Assembly (NCBI GenBank): GCA_903919205.1
Contig: CAIXHE010000141.1
Span: 1 to 33,071, forward strand
DNA length: 33,071 nucleotides
Origin: an uncultured Opitutaceae bacterium
GTDB lineage: Bacteria; Verrucomicrobiota; Verrucomicrobiia; Opitutales; Opitutaceae
Direction: 5' to 3'
Shown: piece by piece, positions 1 to 7,609 of the stretch
Layout of the letters: each line of letters starts with the position of its first letter
How positions within the stretch are numbered: the first letter of the stretch is position 1
Position numbers and translations under genes: made by a program
The notes under the pieces: generated by a model
What the model was told of the DNA's origin: nothing
Databases searched by the model: none
Seen by the model: only the letters and a program-made list of their open reading frames with translations

Positions 1-983
1 GGCGACAGGAACGCCGCGACCAGGCAGAGCAGGGTGGAGCGCGGCTGGTGGAAGTTGGTCACGAGGGCGTCGACCCCCTTGAAGACCCGGGGCGGGTAGA
101 TGAAGATGCCGGCCTCCGACAGGTGGGTGTGGCCGGTCGGCGCCTCATGGCTCGTCAGAAAATCCTCCAGGGTGCGGACGGTGGTGGTGCCGATGGCGAT
201 CCGCCGGCCCGTGCGCGGCCCGAAAAGGGCCTGCTGGGTTTCGAGGGGAATCTCGTAGAATTCGCTGTGGATCGGATGCTCCTCGACGTGGGCCGCGCTG
301 ATCGGCTTGAAGGTGCCGAGGCCCACGTGCAGGGTCACGTCCGCGGTGCGCACGCCCTTCTGGGCGATCGCAGCCAGGAGCTCCGGCGTGAAATGCAGGC
401 CGGCCGTCGGGGCCGCGACCGCGACCCGCCGGGACCGGTCCGCGTACACCGTCTGGTAGCGCTCGCGGTCCTCCTCCCTCCGGGAGGCGTCCTCCCGGGT
501 GATGTAGGGGGGCAGGGGGATGTCGCCCAGCCGGCTCGCCGTTTCCTCGACGGATTCGCCCCTAAGCGGAGTGAAGCGCACGAGCACCCCGCTGTCACCC
601 AGGTCGGCGGCCACCTTGGCGTGCAGGGCGCCGTCGCCGGCCTCGAACTCCGCGCCGACCCCGAGCTTGCGCCCGGGCCGCACCAGGCACTGCCACACCT
701 CGGCGTCCCGGTGCACGGAACCGGAGCGGCGCAGCAGCAGGCACTCCACCTTTCCCCCGGTGGGCCGGCGGCCGTGGAGCCGGGCGGGCAGGACGGCCGC
801 GTTGTTGCGAAAAAGGGTGTCGCCGCCAGCCAGCAGGCCGGGCAGGTCGGAAAACTGCAGGTGGGACACCGTGTGGGCGGCCCTGTCGACCACCAGCAGA
901 CGCGAGGCGTCCCTCCGGTCCGCGGGCGCCTGTGCGATCAGCTCCTGCGGGAGCGTGTAGTCGAACCGGTCGGTGGGGATCAC
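1..983 (-). CDS. queA: S-adenosylmethionine:tRNA ribosyltransferase-isomerase (partial, 3' end outside window)
   Basis: QueA transfers and isomerises the ribosyl moiety of SAM onto preQ1 at the tRNA wobble base, giving epoxyqueuosine (queuosine pathway, cytoplasm). The minus-strand translation begins MIPTDRFDYTLPQELIAQ and contains the family blocks SRLLVVDR, GGKVECLLL, PTAGLHFT, HVGLGTFKP, EFYEIP and, near the window edge, TNFHQPRSTL. About 327 of the usual ~350 residues are present; the C-terminus lies beyond base 1. The start is a GTG at 983, chosen because MIPTDRFDYTLP aligns with the usual QueA N-terminus; no in-frame ATG is placed better. It is divergent from the tRNA gene, so 984-1119 should hold its promoter. 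Identification is firm; only the exact start is uncertain. Confidence 0.95.
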   Translation of the reverse strand, partial: MIPTDRFDYTLPQELIAQAPADRRDASRLLVVDRAAHTVSHLQFSDLPGLLAGGDTLFRNNAAVLPARLHGRRPTGGKVECLLLRRSGSVHRDAEVWQCLVRPGRKLGVGAEFEAGDGALHAKVAADLGDSGVLVRFTPLRGESVEETASRLGDIPLPPYITREDASRREEDRERYQTVYADRSRRVAVAAPTAGLHFTPELLAAIAQKGVRTADVTLHVGLGTFKPISAAHVEEHPIHSEFYEIPLETQQALFGPRTGRRIAIGTTTVRTLEDFLTSHEAPTGHTHLSEAGIFIYPPRVFKGVDALVTNFHQPRSTLLCLVAAFLS

Positions 984-1078
984 GGCGCCGATTGTCCGCC
1001 GAACCGGCTGCGGACTTGAAGCCCAAATTGCTCGTTTTTCGCAACGCCCGTGTGTTTTTTCCCTCTGCCGAGGCGTTC

Positions 1079-1107
1079 TTGACAGCCCCTTGCCCGGCTG
1101 GTGGACT
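1079..1107 (+). promoter_or_regulatory. putative sigma-70 promoter for tRNA-Thr
   Basis: A perfect -35 box TTGACA (1079-1084) is followed after 17 bases by TGGACT (1102-1107), a weak -10 box matching TATAAT at 3 of 6 positions. This would start transcription a few bases before the mature tRNA 5' end at 1120, a typical arrangement for a stable-RNA gene. Inferred from spacing and the -35 match only. Confidence 0.45.
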
Positions 1108-1119
1108 GACCGTTCTAGC

Positions 1120-1194
1120 GCCGGCTTAGCTCAGTGGTAGAGCATCGGTATCGTAAACCGAGGGTCGTCGGTTCAACCCCGACAGCCGGCTCCA
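1120..1194 (+). tRNA. tRNA-Thr (anticodon CGT)
   Basis: A complete cloverleaf can be folded. Acceptor 1120-1126 pairs with 1184-1190 (GCCGGCT/AGCCGGC). The D stem is GCTC/GAGC (1129-1132/1140-1143) and the anticodon stem TCGGT/ACCGA (1145-1149/1157-1161). The T stem is GTCGG/CCGAC (1167-1171/1179-1183) with loop TTCAACC. The seven-base anticodon loop ATCGTAA puts CGT at 1152-1154, reading ACG (Thr). The discriminator is T (1191) and the 3' CCA (1192-1194) is encoded in the DNA. All stems are fully paired, so the gene looks functional. Confidence 0.96.
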
Positions 1195-1212
1195 TTTCTA
1201 ACGTGTTGGGGG

Positions 1213-1252
1213 AAAGGGCCCAAAGTCGGGCCTTTGGTTCGCCCCCGGGGGC
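1213..1252. terminator. possible bidirectional terminator hairpins between tRNA-Thr and the convergent NTF2-like gene
   Basis: AAAGGGCCC (1213-1221), loop AAAGTC and GGGCCTTT (1228-1235) form a hairpin with one bulged G. It is followed by the self-complementary GCCCCCGGGGGC (1241-1252). They lie between two converging transcription units, ending 2 bases before the opposing stop codon. Neither has a proper T tract, so termination is inferred from position and stem strength. Confidence 0.4.
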
Positions 1253-1254
1253 GC

Positions 1255-1764
1255 CTACCAGCGGTTGGGGGCCGCCCTGGGATACGGATACGCCTCCTCG
1301 CCTTCGTCGATGATCAGTTTTCCCGAAGCCTGCAGGTCGCCCACCGAGGGATCGTAATATTCCTTCCACGATAGGATGCGTCCGTTCCTCACCTCGCCGA
1401 CCGCCACGGTGCCGTCGGCCTCGCGCTTGCCGGTCGACCGGTCCGTCGAGCAGTACTGGTATTCGGCCATGAACCGGTCGCCCTGGATCACGATGTTCAT
1501 GTGGTGAAATTTGATGTTCGCGTAGAGCTTGGGCGACGCGGTGAACTGCTCGAGCGTCTGCTTGCGGTCGAACGTCCCTCCCGGGTTCGAGAAGTGAAAC
1601 TGGTCGTCGATCGTCGCGGTGAACGCCGCGACGTCCCCGGTGGTCCACGAGTCGGTGTACTTGAGGATGAGGGCCCGTACCTCGGCCTCGCTTGCCGCGT
1701 CCGCTCTGGGCGCCGCCGCCGACAAGCCGACAAGGATCAGAACCAGGGTCGCACGCATGTTCAT
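1255..1764 (-). CDS. secreted NTF2/SnoaL-like fold protein
   Basis: From the ATG at 1764 this encodes about 169 residues; a second ATG at 1758 is equally possible. The N-terminus MNMRATLVLILVGLSAAAP ending near RADA is a Sec signal peptide, so the product is exported. The mature part starts with a helix (SEAEVRALILKYTDSW), then TGDVAAFTATIDDQFHFSNP, TFDRKQTLEQF and IVIQGDRFMAEYQYCSTD. This is the helix plus curved-sheet order of the SnoaL/DUF4440 branch of the NTF2-like superfamily, whose members bind or isomerise small molecules. No substrate can be assigned. It ends against the terminators shared with tRNA-Thr and is divergent from the cytochrome gene at 1864, with 99 bases between start codons. 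There is no clear Shine-Dalgarno sequence. Confidence 0.75.
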   Translation of the reverse strand: MNMRATLVLILVGLSAAAPRADAASEAEVRALILKYTDSWTTGDVAAFTATIDDQFHFSNPGGTFDRKQTLEQFTASPKLYANIKFHHMNIVIQGDRFMAEYQYCSTDRSTGKREADGTVAVGEVRNGRILSWKEYYDPSVGDLQASGKLIIDEGEEAYPYPRAAPNRW

Positions 1765-1863
1765 GGGGCCAAACAAGCACAAGTCCTGCCAAGCGGGGCG
1801 CGGTCCGCGCCCAGGAGGGGAATTTCCGCCAACCGTGGCATGCGACGTGCTCGCGGGATCCCC

Positions 1864-2739
1864 ATGCGCTTTCCGAACCCCGCCGCCTGCTGTCTTGCCG
1901 CCGCCCTCCTCGCCCTTTCAAGGCCCGTGCGGGCCGACGGCCTTGAGCCCGGCCGCGGCTCCCCCGACGACCTCGCGGTGAGCGGCCTGTTCACGCCGCT
2001 CTCTCCGGGCGCCACCGCCCACTTCACCCGGGCCTCGCTTGAGGCGATGCCGGGCGTCGTCAAGATCCATGAAAGCGTGAAGCCCGAGCTTCCCGAGGTG
2101 GACCTCGAGGTGCTGCCGCTCCTCGAGCTTTTCAAGGCGGTGCCGCCCGCCGCCGGGGCCGACGGGATCGTGCTGATCGGCGCCGACAGCTGGGAGTCCT
2201 TCCTGCCGATGGAATTCGTGAAGACGTACCACCCCTACGTGCTGCTCCGCTACGACGGGCGCACGCCGGCCGGCGGCTGGCCGAAGGTCTACGGCATCAA
2301 GCCCCTGGCCCCCTATTTCTCCGACATAAGCCCCTCCCTCGGGCCGAAGCTCGAGACGCCGCTCGAGTACGGCTACAACGATGCCAACCAGATGGTCGAG
2401 ATCCGCGCGGTCGTGACCAAGGACCGCTATGCCCCCTTCTTCGAGGGCAAGCTCGCGGGGCTCTCACCGGCCGCCGCGATGGGCCGAAAGACGTTCCTTA
2501 GGGAGTGCAGCAACTGCCACCTGGGGCCGGGACACGTCGGCGGCAATGTCGCCCACCGCTCGTTCGCCCTGCTCTCGGCCCAGGCCACGCTCAGCAAGGA
2601 CTACTTCATCCATTTCGTCCGCAACTCGACGCTCTATCTCCCGGAAACCGTGATGGCGCCCTACGACCAGATGAGCCCCGCGGAGATGGACGGCCTGGTT
2701 GCGTTCCTACAGGCGGCGCGGGCGGCCGGCGTCGAATAG
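1864..2739 (+). CDS. secreted mono-haem cytochrome c with N-terminal molybdopterin-oxidoreductase-like domain
   Basis: The 291-residue product has a signal peptide (about residues 1-24, ending VRADG). A globular domain (about 50-185) includes VDLEVLPLLELFKAVPPAAG, GIVLIGADSWESFLPMEF and YHPYVLLRYDG. A C-terminal cytochrome c domain (about 200-290) has one haem-binding CSNCH (215-219) and a likely axial Met in ETVMAPYDQM (M264). The middle domain resembles the sulfite-oxidase (Oxidored_molyb) fold, but no cysteine remains outside the signal peptide and haem motif, so it cannot bind Mo through the usual Cys. A periplasmic electron-transfer role follows from the haem; the partner is unknown. The start follows from the signal peptide; longer in-frame readings run into the divergent gene. 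It converges on ecfT, 10 bases away. Confidence 0.8.
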   Translation: MRFPNPAACCLAAALLALSRPVRADGLEPGRGSPDDLAVSGLFTPLSPGATAHFTRASLEAMPGVVKIHESVKPELPEVDLEVLPLLELFKAVPPAAGADGIVLIGADSWESFLPMEFVKTYHPYVLLRYDGRTPAGGWPKVYGIKPLAPYFSDISPSLGPKLETPLEYGYNDANQMVEIRAVVTKDRYAPFFEGKLAGLSPAAAMGRKTFLRECSNCHLGPGHVGGNVAHRSFALLSAQATLSKDYFIHFVRNSTLYLPETVMAPYDQMSPAEMDGLVAFLQAARAAGVE

Positions 2740-2749
2740 GGCCCGCCGC

Positions 2750-3607
2750 CTAAGGCAGCAGGCCGGCGCGGAACGCGCCGATGTGCGCCTCCAGGCGCAG
2801 GATCACGACCAGGGCGGCGGCGGCGACGCTCGCGGCCACGACCAGCCGCCCCGAAAGACCCAGCTCGGAGTCGTGCAGGTAGGTCCGCCGCGCGCTCCCC
2901 GAGAAGCCGCGCGCCTGCAGCACGATCTCGATCTGCTGCGCCTTGAACATCGCCCCCAGGGTCACCGGGATCGCGACCTTGGCGTAGGTGCGCACCCGCT
3001 CGGCCACCCCCATCTCCTCGACCGCGAATCCCCGCAGCCGCTGGGCCTCGATCACGAGGCCGATCTCCTCCAGGAGCAGCGGGAAGAACCGCAGGGTCGA
3101 CGAGAACGCGAACGCGAACTTGTAGGGCACCTTCATGCGGACGAGCCCGACGACGATGTTGTTCGGGTCGGTCGTCAGCACGCACAGCGGCACGAGCAGC
3201 AGCAGCGTCACGCTCTTGCAGACGACACTGATTCCGTAGAGGAAGCCCTCCCTCGAGAAGACCATCGAACCGGCGAGCGGCCAGGACGGCGGCACGGTGA
3301 ACAGGGGCGTGAGGGCGGCGCGGCCGGTTAGGCGCAGCACAAGCTGCACGTTGAAGAAGCCGTGCGTGAGGACGAGCAGCAAGAGAAACGGCGCCATCAC
3401 CCGCCCGACGAGCGCGAGGTAGCGGGCGCCGATTCCCGCCGCAAGGCACGCGCCGATCGTGGCGAGGGCGAGAAGCGCCCCCATCCCGGGGTCGTCCCAG
3501 AGAACGGCGGCGAGGCTCGCGGCCAGGACCGCCGCCAGCTTCGCCCGGAAATCGAGCCTGGAAAACGCCGTGGGGCGCGGCGCGGCCGCTGCACCGGGCC
3601 GCATCAT
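2750..3607 (-). CDS. ecfT: ECF transporter transmembrane component (EcfT)
   Basis: The 285-residue integral membrane protein couples the two ATPase domains to the substrate-binding S component of an energy-coupling-factor vitamin or precursor importer. Visible features are several hydrophobic segments in the N-terminal two thirds, the EcfT hallmark DPNNIVVGLVRMKVPYKFAF, and two coupling-helix Ala-Arg-Gly-type motifs, EAQRLRGF and LQARGFSGS, which dock on the ATPases. Length is normal for the family. It is last in the operon, and its ATG (3605-3607) overlaps the stop of the ATPase gene by 4 bases, implying translational coupling. An in-frame ATG directly follows the first. No terminator is visible before the converging cytochrome gene. 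Confidence 0.93.
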   Translation of the reverse strand: MMRPGAAAAPRPTAFSRLDFRAKLAAVLAASLAAVLWDDPGMGALLALATIGACLAAGIGARYLALVGRVMAPFLLLLVLTHGFFNVQLVLRLTGRAALTPLFTVPPSWPLAGSMVFSREGFLYGISVVCKSVTLLLLVPLCVLTTDPNNIVVGLVRMKVPYKFAFAFSSTLRFFPLLLEEIGLVIEAQRLRGFAVEEMGVAERVRTYAKVAIPVTLGAMFKAQQIEIVLQARGFSGSARRTYLHDSELGLSGRLVVAASVAAAALVVILRLEAHIGAFRAGLLP

Positions 3608-5307
3608 GGCCCGCCTCCCGCGTATCCGTCCGCAAATTCCTCGGGGGTGACGGCGCGGCTGCCGCGGCAGGCCGCCGCGGCAAGCGCGGCCGCCTGCGGG
3701 GGCTCCAGGTGCGTGGACCCGAGCAGGGCCAGGTCGTGGTAGACCTCGCGCAGCGGCGCGCTCGCCACGACGCGTCCCTGCGCGAGCACCACGGCCCTGC
3801 GGGCGTAGCCCGGCATCAGATGGAGCTGGTGGGTGGCGACGATCACGGTGCGCCCCTGGCGGTTCAGGGCCGCGGTGAGCTCAAGGATCGCCCGGGCGCC
3901 GGCGTCATCCTGCCCGTGCGTCGGCTCGTCGAAGATCAGGACCTCGGGCTCCATGGCAAGGACGGCGGCCACGACGACGCGCGCCCGCTCCCCCTTGGAA
4001 AGCGCGAGCGGATGGGCGCCCCGCAGGTCCGACAGCCCCAGGGACGCGAGCGCCGCGTCGGTTCGCGCCTGGCGCTCGGTGCGGCTGAGCGCCAGGCGCC
4101 CGAGGCCGAAGGCGACCTCCGCCTCGACCGTGGCGTTGAAGATCTGCCGGTCCGGATTCTGCCCGACGTAGCCGATCCGCCGGGCGACCGCGCTCATGGA
4201 CTGGCCCGAGAGGGGCTTTCCGGCGACCTCGACCGTCCCCTGGGCCGGGCGCAGCAGCCCGAGGAAATGCTTGAGGAGCGTGCTCTTTCCCGAGCCGTTC
4301 TGGCCCAGCAGCACCACGTAGTCGCCCGAGTGGATCTCAAGGTCGACCTCGCGGAGCGAGCGGGTGCCGTCGGGGTAGGCGTGGCTCACGCCGCGCAGGG
4401 CGAGCGCGGGCCGCCCTGCGGCCGGCGCCGGATCCCCCGGCAGGAAGGGCCTGCACGGCGGCAGGGCGCCCAAGGCCCCCAGGGCCTCGTCCATCCGCAC
4501 GGGCAGGGCGCCGTGAAAGAGCCCCCGTGATCGCAGCCGCTCGAAGGACGCGGTGACCCCCGGGGGCCGGACGCGCTCGCGCGCAAGGAGCGCCGTGTCC
4601 CGGAATATCGCCTCCGGGGTTCCCGAGGCGCAGACCCGCCCCCGCGACAGCACGACCACGCGGTGCGCGGTGTCGGCGATCTCCTCGGAGGCGTGGCTTG
4701 CGATCACGAAGGCCGTGCCGCGCTCGCGGTTGATCCTCTTGATGAGGGCGATCACCTCGCGGGCGGCCCGCGGGTCCAGCTGCGCGGTCGGCTCGTCGAG
4801 CACGATCAGGGCGGGCTGCTGCGCCAGCGCGACCGCGAGCGCGAGGCGCTGCTGCTGGCCCCCCGACAGCTCGTGCGGGTGGCGGTTGCCGAGGCCCGCA
4901 AGGTCGACCGCGACCAGCGCCTCGGCGACGCGGCGGCGGATCTCGCCCCGCGGGACGCAGGCGTTCTCGAGGGCGAAGGCGACCTCGTTCTCGGCCGAGG
5001 CCGCGATCAGCTGGCTTCCCGGGTCCTGCAGGACAATCCCCACATGGCGCGCGAACGCGTGGATCGGCTGGTCGGCGGTGTCCAGGTCCGCCACCGTGGC
5101 GCTCCCGAAGAACCGGCCCCCGTAGAGCTGGGGCACGATGCCGTTCATCGCAAGGCACAGGGTCGACTTGCCCGATCCGTTCGCCCCGAGCACGCCGAGG
5201 ATCTCGCCGGCCCTCACCTGGAGGCCCACGTTGAGCAGCGCGGCGCGCGCCCCGCTCGGGTAGAAGTACGAGAGCGCCTCGACCGAGACAACGGGTGGGG
5301 TCTCCAT
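3604..5307 (-). CDS. ECF transporter fused double ATPase (EcfA1-EcfA2 in one chain)
   Basis: The 567-residue protein holds two complete ABC ATPase domains. Domain 1 has Walker A GANGSGKST (41-49), signature LSGGQQQRLALA and Walker B LIVLDEPTAQLD. Domain 2 has Walker A GQNGSGKST (about 336), a degenerate signature LSKGERARVVVA, Walker B VLIFDEPTHGQDD and switch His (VATHQ). Most ECF systems use separate EcfA1 and EcfA2; the single-chain form resembles YkoD-type architecture. It powers import through EcfT (downstream, 4-base overlap) and the S component (upstream, 10-base gap). The linker between domains is about 60 residues. The cytoplasmic ATPase role is certain; the substrate is not revealed. 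Confidence 0.94.
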   Translation of the reverse strand: METPPVVSVEALSYFYPSGARAALLNVGLQVRAGEILGVLGANGSGKSTLCLAMNGIVPQLYGGRFFGSATVADLDTADQPIHAFARHVGIVLQDPGSQLIAASAENEVAFALENACVPRGEIRRRVAEALVAVDLAGLGNRHPHELSGGQQQRLALAVALAQQPALIVLDEPTAQLDPRAAREVIALIKRINRERGTAFVIASHASEEIADTAHRVVVLSRGRVCASGTPEAIFRDTALLARERVRPPGVTASFERLRSRGLFHGALPVRMDEALGALGALPPCRPFLPGDPAPAAGRPALALRGVSHAYPDGTRSLREVDLEIHSGDYVVLLGQNGSGKSTLLKHFLGLLRPAQGTVEVAGKPLSGQSMSAVARRIGYVGQNPDRQIFNATVEAEVAFGLGRLALSRTERQARTDAALASLGLSDLRGAHPLALSKGERARVVVAAVLAMEPEVLIFDEPTHGQDDAGARAILELTAALNRQGRTVIVATHQLHLMPGYARRAVVLAQGRVVASAPLREVYHDLALLGSTHLEPPQAAALAAAACRGSRAVTPEEFADGYAGGGP

Positions 5308-5317
5308 CGCTCGGCCG

Positions 5318-6115
5318 TCAGTAGCGCGCCCCGGCGGGCTTGATGAGCGACAGGGCCCTCAACCCCGCGATGACGCCCGTGCCGACGACCGCCCCGATCG
5401 CCGCACGCGCGGCCTGCTCGAACGGGATGATGCCGACAAAGACGACGAAGAGCTGGCCGGGCCAGTTGAGCAGGTAGTACGAGACCAGGGACTCGGTGAA
5501 CATCATGATTCCGGTCGCGCACCAGGTCCCCAGAAAGAGCCCGATCCAGACCCTGCCGAGCTGCGGGCTCGCGATCAGCCGTCCGATCCAGCGGCGCGTC
5601 GGCAGCAGGAAGAGGGCGACGGAGACCGCGTGCGACGCGTAGGCCGCGACGAAGAGGGCGGGGCGGACGCCGTTGTCGTGGACCGCGTGCCGATAGAAGA
5701 GGATGCACGCCGCCGCGACCGCGAGCGAGGCCGCCAGCCCCGCCAGCCGCCGCCCGCCCGCCACGATGCACCCGGCGATTCCCGCGCCGAGACCGGCGCC
5801 GCCGATCGTGATCCAGGCGATCCCCGCCGTATGCGGGGCGAGGAACACGCCGACCAGCGCGCCCATGGCGCTGGCGACGATTCCCGCCCACGGGCCGAGC
5901 AGCCAGCCGGTCAGCGGATAGACGCCCTGGGACATGGGGAAGCTGCTGCCGCCGGCGAGCGCCACGGAGAAGGGGATGAAGGAAAGCACGGCGATCACCG
6001 CCGCCATCATGACGACGTAGGCGACCGGCGCGCCGCCTAACGAGGCGGGGCCCTGCAGGCGCACGGTGCGCGGGGCGCCGACCGGCGCCTCGGGAATCTC
6101 GGCGTCGGCGCTCAC
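5318..6115 (-). CDS. ECF transporter substrate-binding S component, substrate unknown
   Basis: The 265-residue protein is mostly hydrophobic, with about six predicted membrane segments after a ~28-residue polar N-terminus. The segment MSQGVYPLTGWLLGPWAGIV followed by ASAMGALVGVFLAP has the glycine-rich look of S-component helices. Placement directly before the fused ATPase and EcfT, with no other candidate S protein, makes the assignment secure by context. I cannot match it to ThiT, RibU, BioY, FolT, YkoE or CbiM from sequence features. The start is GTG (6113-6115), overlapping the TGA of the amidohydrolase by 4 bases (GTGA), so the two are probably translationally coupled. Substrate assignment would be speculative. 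Confidence 0.82.
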   Translation of the reverse strand: MSADAEIPEAPVGAPRTVRLQGPASLGGAPVAYVVMMAAVIAVLSFIPFSVALAGGSSFPMSQGVYPLTGWLLGPWAGIVASAMGALVGVFLAPHTAGIAWITIGGAGLGAGIAGCIVAGGRRLAGLAASLAVAAACILFYRHAVHDNGVRPALFVAAYASHAVSVALFLLPTRRWIGRLIASPQLGRVWIGLFLGTWCATGIMMFTESLVSYYLLNWPGQLFVVFVGIIPFEQAARAAIGAVVGTGVIAGLRALSLIKPAGARY

Positions 6116-7008
6116 GCGCGTCGGAGCAGGCGCAGCACGTTTCCTCCCAGCACCTTCCCCTCCTCCTCGGGCGTCAGCCCCGCGCCGCGCGCGTCCGCCA
6201 GGTCGCGCAGGAATTCCGGCTCCCGGGTCGCGCGCGGGTGAGTGAGCAGCGGGTAGTCGGTGCCGAACAGGACCCGCTCCGCGCCGACCAGGTCGACCAC
6301 GCGCCGGTACACCTGCCTGTCATAGAGCAGCGGCGACGCCGCCGTGTCGTAGTAGACGTTCCTGAAGAGGGTGCGCAGCTTCGCGTTCAGCTCGTAGTAG
6401 GGGATGCCGCCCCCCCAGTGGGCCAGGATGAACGTGGCCTCCGGAAACGCGCGGACGAGCTCCACGTAGTTCTCGAGCGGCGTGGGCTTGGTGCAGGACT
6501 CGGGATTGTAGGAGAGGGGGTCCGTCACGTGCAGGTTGATCGGCACGCCGTACTCCACGGCGAGCGCGACGACCCGCGCCCACGCCTCGTCCCTGAAGGT
6601 GAAGCCCTGCGCCTGCGGCAGGAGTTCGCCGATGCCGCACAGGCCGGCGTCGAGCGAGCGGCGCAGGTTGTCCAGCCCGCGCTGCCCCGAGCCCGGCTGG
6701 ACCGTCGCGAAGCCGAGCAGGCGGTCCGGATGCGCGCGGCACCAGTCGATGAACCACCCGTTCTGGATCTCGCAGGTCTCCTGGCGCTCCCAGTACCAGC
6801 CGAGCATCACGCTCTTCTCGATGCCGGCGGCATCCATGTCCGCGAGCAGGCGGGGCACGTCGGCCCATCCCTGCAGCGTCGGCTGGTGCGGCGGAGCGAC
6901 GCAGTACGTCCACCACGGCTCGCCGTGCGCGGTGCCCCAGGCCACGGGGTCGGCGAAGACCTCGGGCGGGTACATGTGGATGTGCGCGTCGACAATGCGG
7001 CGAGTCAT
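6112..7008 (-). CDS. amidohydrolase-family (Amidohydro_2) metal-dependent hydrolase
   Basis: About 298 residues from ATG 7008; a GTG at 7014 would add two. The TIM-barrel metal ligands are visible: HIH near the N-terminus (RIVDAHIHMYPP), His in PINLHVTD, His in FILAHWGGG and Asp in LFGTDYPLLTHP. This Amidohydro_2/ACMSD-like set fits a Zn- or Mn-dependent hydrolase or decarboxylase acting in the cytoplasm. No signal peptide is seen. It is the first gene of the ECF transporter operon and overlaps the S-component start by 4 bases, suggesting it acts on the imported compound or a product of it. No Shine-Dalgarno sequence or recognisable riboswitch lies in the 99 bases upstream. Confidence 0.88.
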   Translation of the reverse strand: MTRRIVDAHIHMYPPEVFADPVAWGTAHGEPWWTYCVAPPHQPTLQGWADVPRLLADMDAAGIEKSVMLGWYWERQETCEIQNGWFIDWCRAHPDRLLGFATVQPGSGQRGLDNLRRSLDAGLCGIGELLPQAQGFTFRDEAWARVVALAVEYGVPINLHVTDPLSYNPESCTKPTPLENYVELVRAFPEATFILAHWGGGIPYYELNAKLRTLFRNVYYDTAASPLLYDRQVYRRVVDLVGAERVLFGTDYPLLTHPRATREPEFLRDLADARGAGLTPEEEGKVLGGNVLRLLRRA

Positions 7009-7074
7009 GGGCACCGGATAACAGCACGGACCATGCTAGAACCCTTCCCGCAATCCCCGGCGTTTCCAATCTGA

Positions 7075-7097
7075 ATCGCCCTGCGGCGATCCCGCAG
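7075..7097. repeat. two mutually exclusive hairpins downstream of the response regulator
   Basis: ATCGCC (7075-7080) pairs with GGCGAT (7085-7090) across a 4-base loop. The overlapping CTGCGG (7081-7086) pairs with CCGCAG (7092-7097). Both cannot form together. They sit between the response-regulator stop and the amidohydrolase start, both on the minus strand. They may weaken readthrough or be a terminator without a T tract. Function is unproven. Confidence 0.35.
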
Positions 7098-7107
7098 CCG
7101 GGTCCTC

Positions 7108-7500
7108 TCAGGACTCCTGGACCAGCGCCCGGAGATCGTTCAGCTCAACCGGCTTGTAGAGGATGCGCTCGACGCCGAGCCTGCGGTATTCGCTGGCGAC
7201 CTCGAGGTTCAGCTCCGAGCTCACGATCGCGATCATGCCGGGATAGCCGATCTCGCGCAGGCGCATGACCAGCTCGATCCCGTTCATGCCGGCCATGTGG
7301 TGGTCGGAGATCACGATGTCGTAGGCGTGCAGGTCGGCGGACACCAGATTGAAGGCGTCGCTGCCGTCCGGAGCGCAGTCCACCTTGTGCCCCACCACCG
7401 AGAGGGCGAGGCGCGCGACGTCGCGCAGCTCGCGCATGTCGTCCACATAAAGCACGCGCTTGGTCGCCTTTCCTGCGACATTCTTTTCCGTGGTGGTCAT
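7108..7500 (-). CDS. single-domain response regulator (CheY-like receiver)
   Basis: From ATG 7500 the product is 130 residues, one receiver domain with no output domain. Acidic pair D20-D21 (LYVDD), phospho-acceptor D66 (VISDHHMAGMNG), Ser94/95 in IAIVSSE at the switch position and K116 (LYKPVEL) are all in place, so it should be phosphorylatable. The pair of histidines directly after D66 is unusual. A GTG at 7533 would add 11 residues of poor receiver character; the ATG start is preferred. No histidine kinase lies nearby, so the partner must be encoded elsewhere. The gene upstream on the same strand is the LON-domain protein, 109 bases away. Confidence 0.88.
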   Translation of the reverse strand: MTTTEKNVAGKATKRVLYVDDMRELRDVARLALSVVGHKVDCAPDGSDAFNLVSADLHAYDIVISDHHMAGMNGIELVMRLREIGYPGMIAIVSSELNLEVASEYRRLGVERILYKPVELNDLRALVQES

Positions 7501-7609
7501 TGTTTCTATCGGAGCGAGGAGAAGTTCTCTCACCAGATAGACCGCAAACTCGTAACTTTGTAACTACGATCTTTGCTAAAAAATGGCGAATTGGCGGGGC
7601 CGCGCATGT

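Noticed and set aside
7009-7107. Possible TPP, cobalamin or other riboswitch ahead of the ECF transporter operon
   Set aside because: The short leader shows no recognisable conserved core (for example no CTGAGA or B12-box-like sequence), only two small hairpins.
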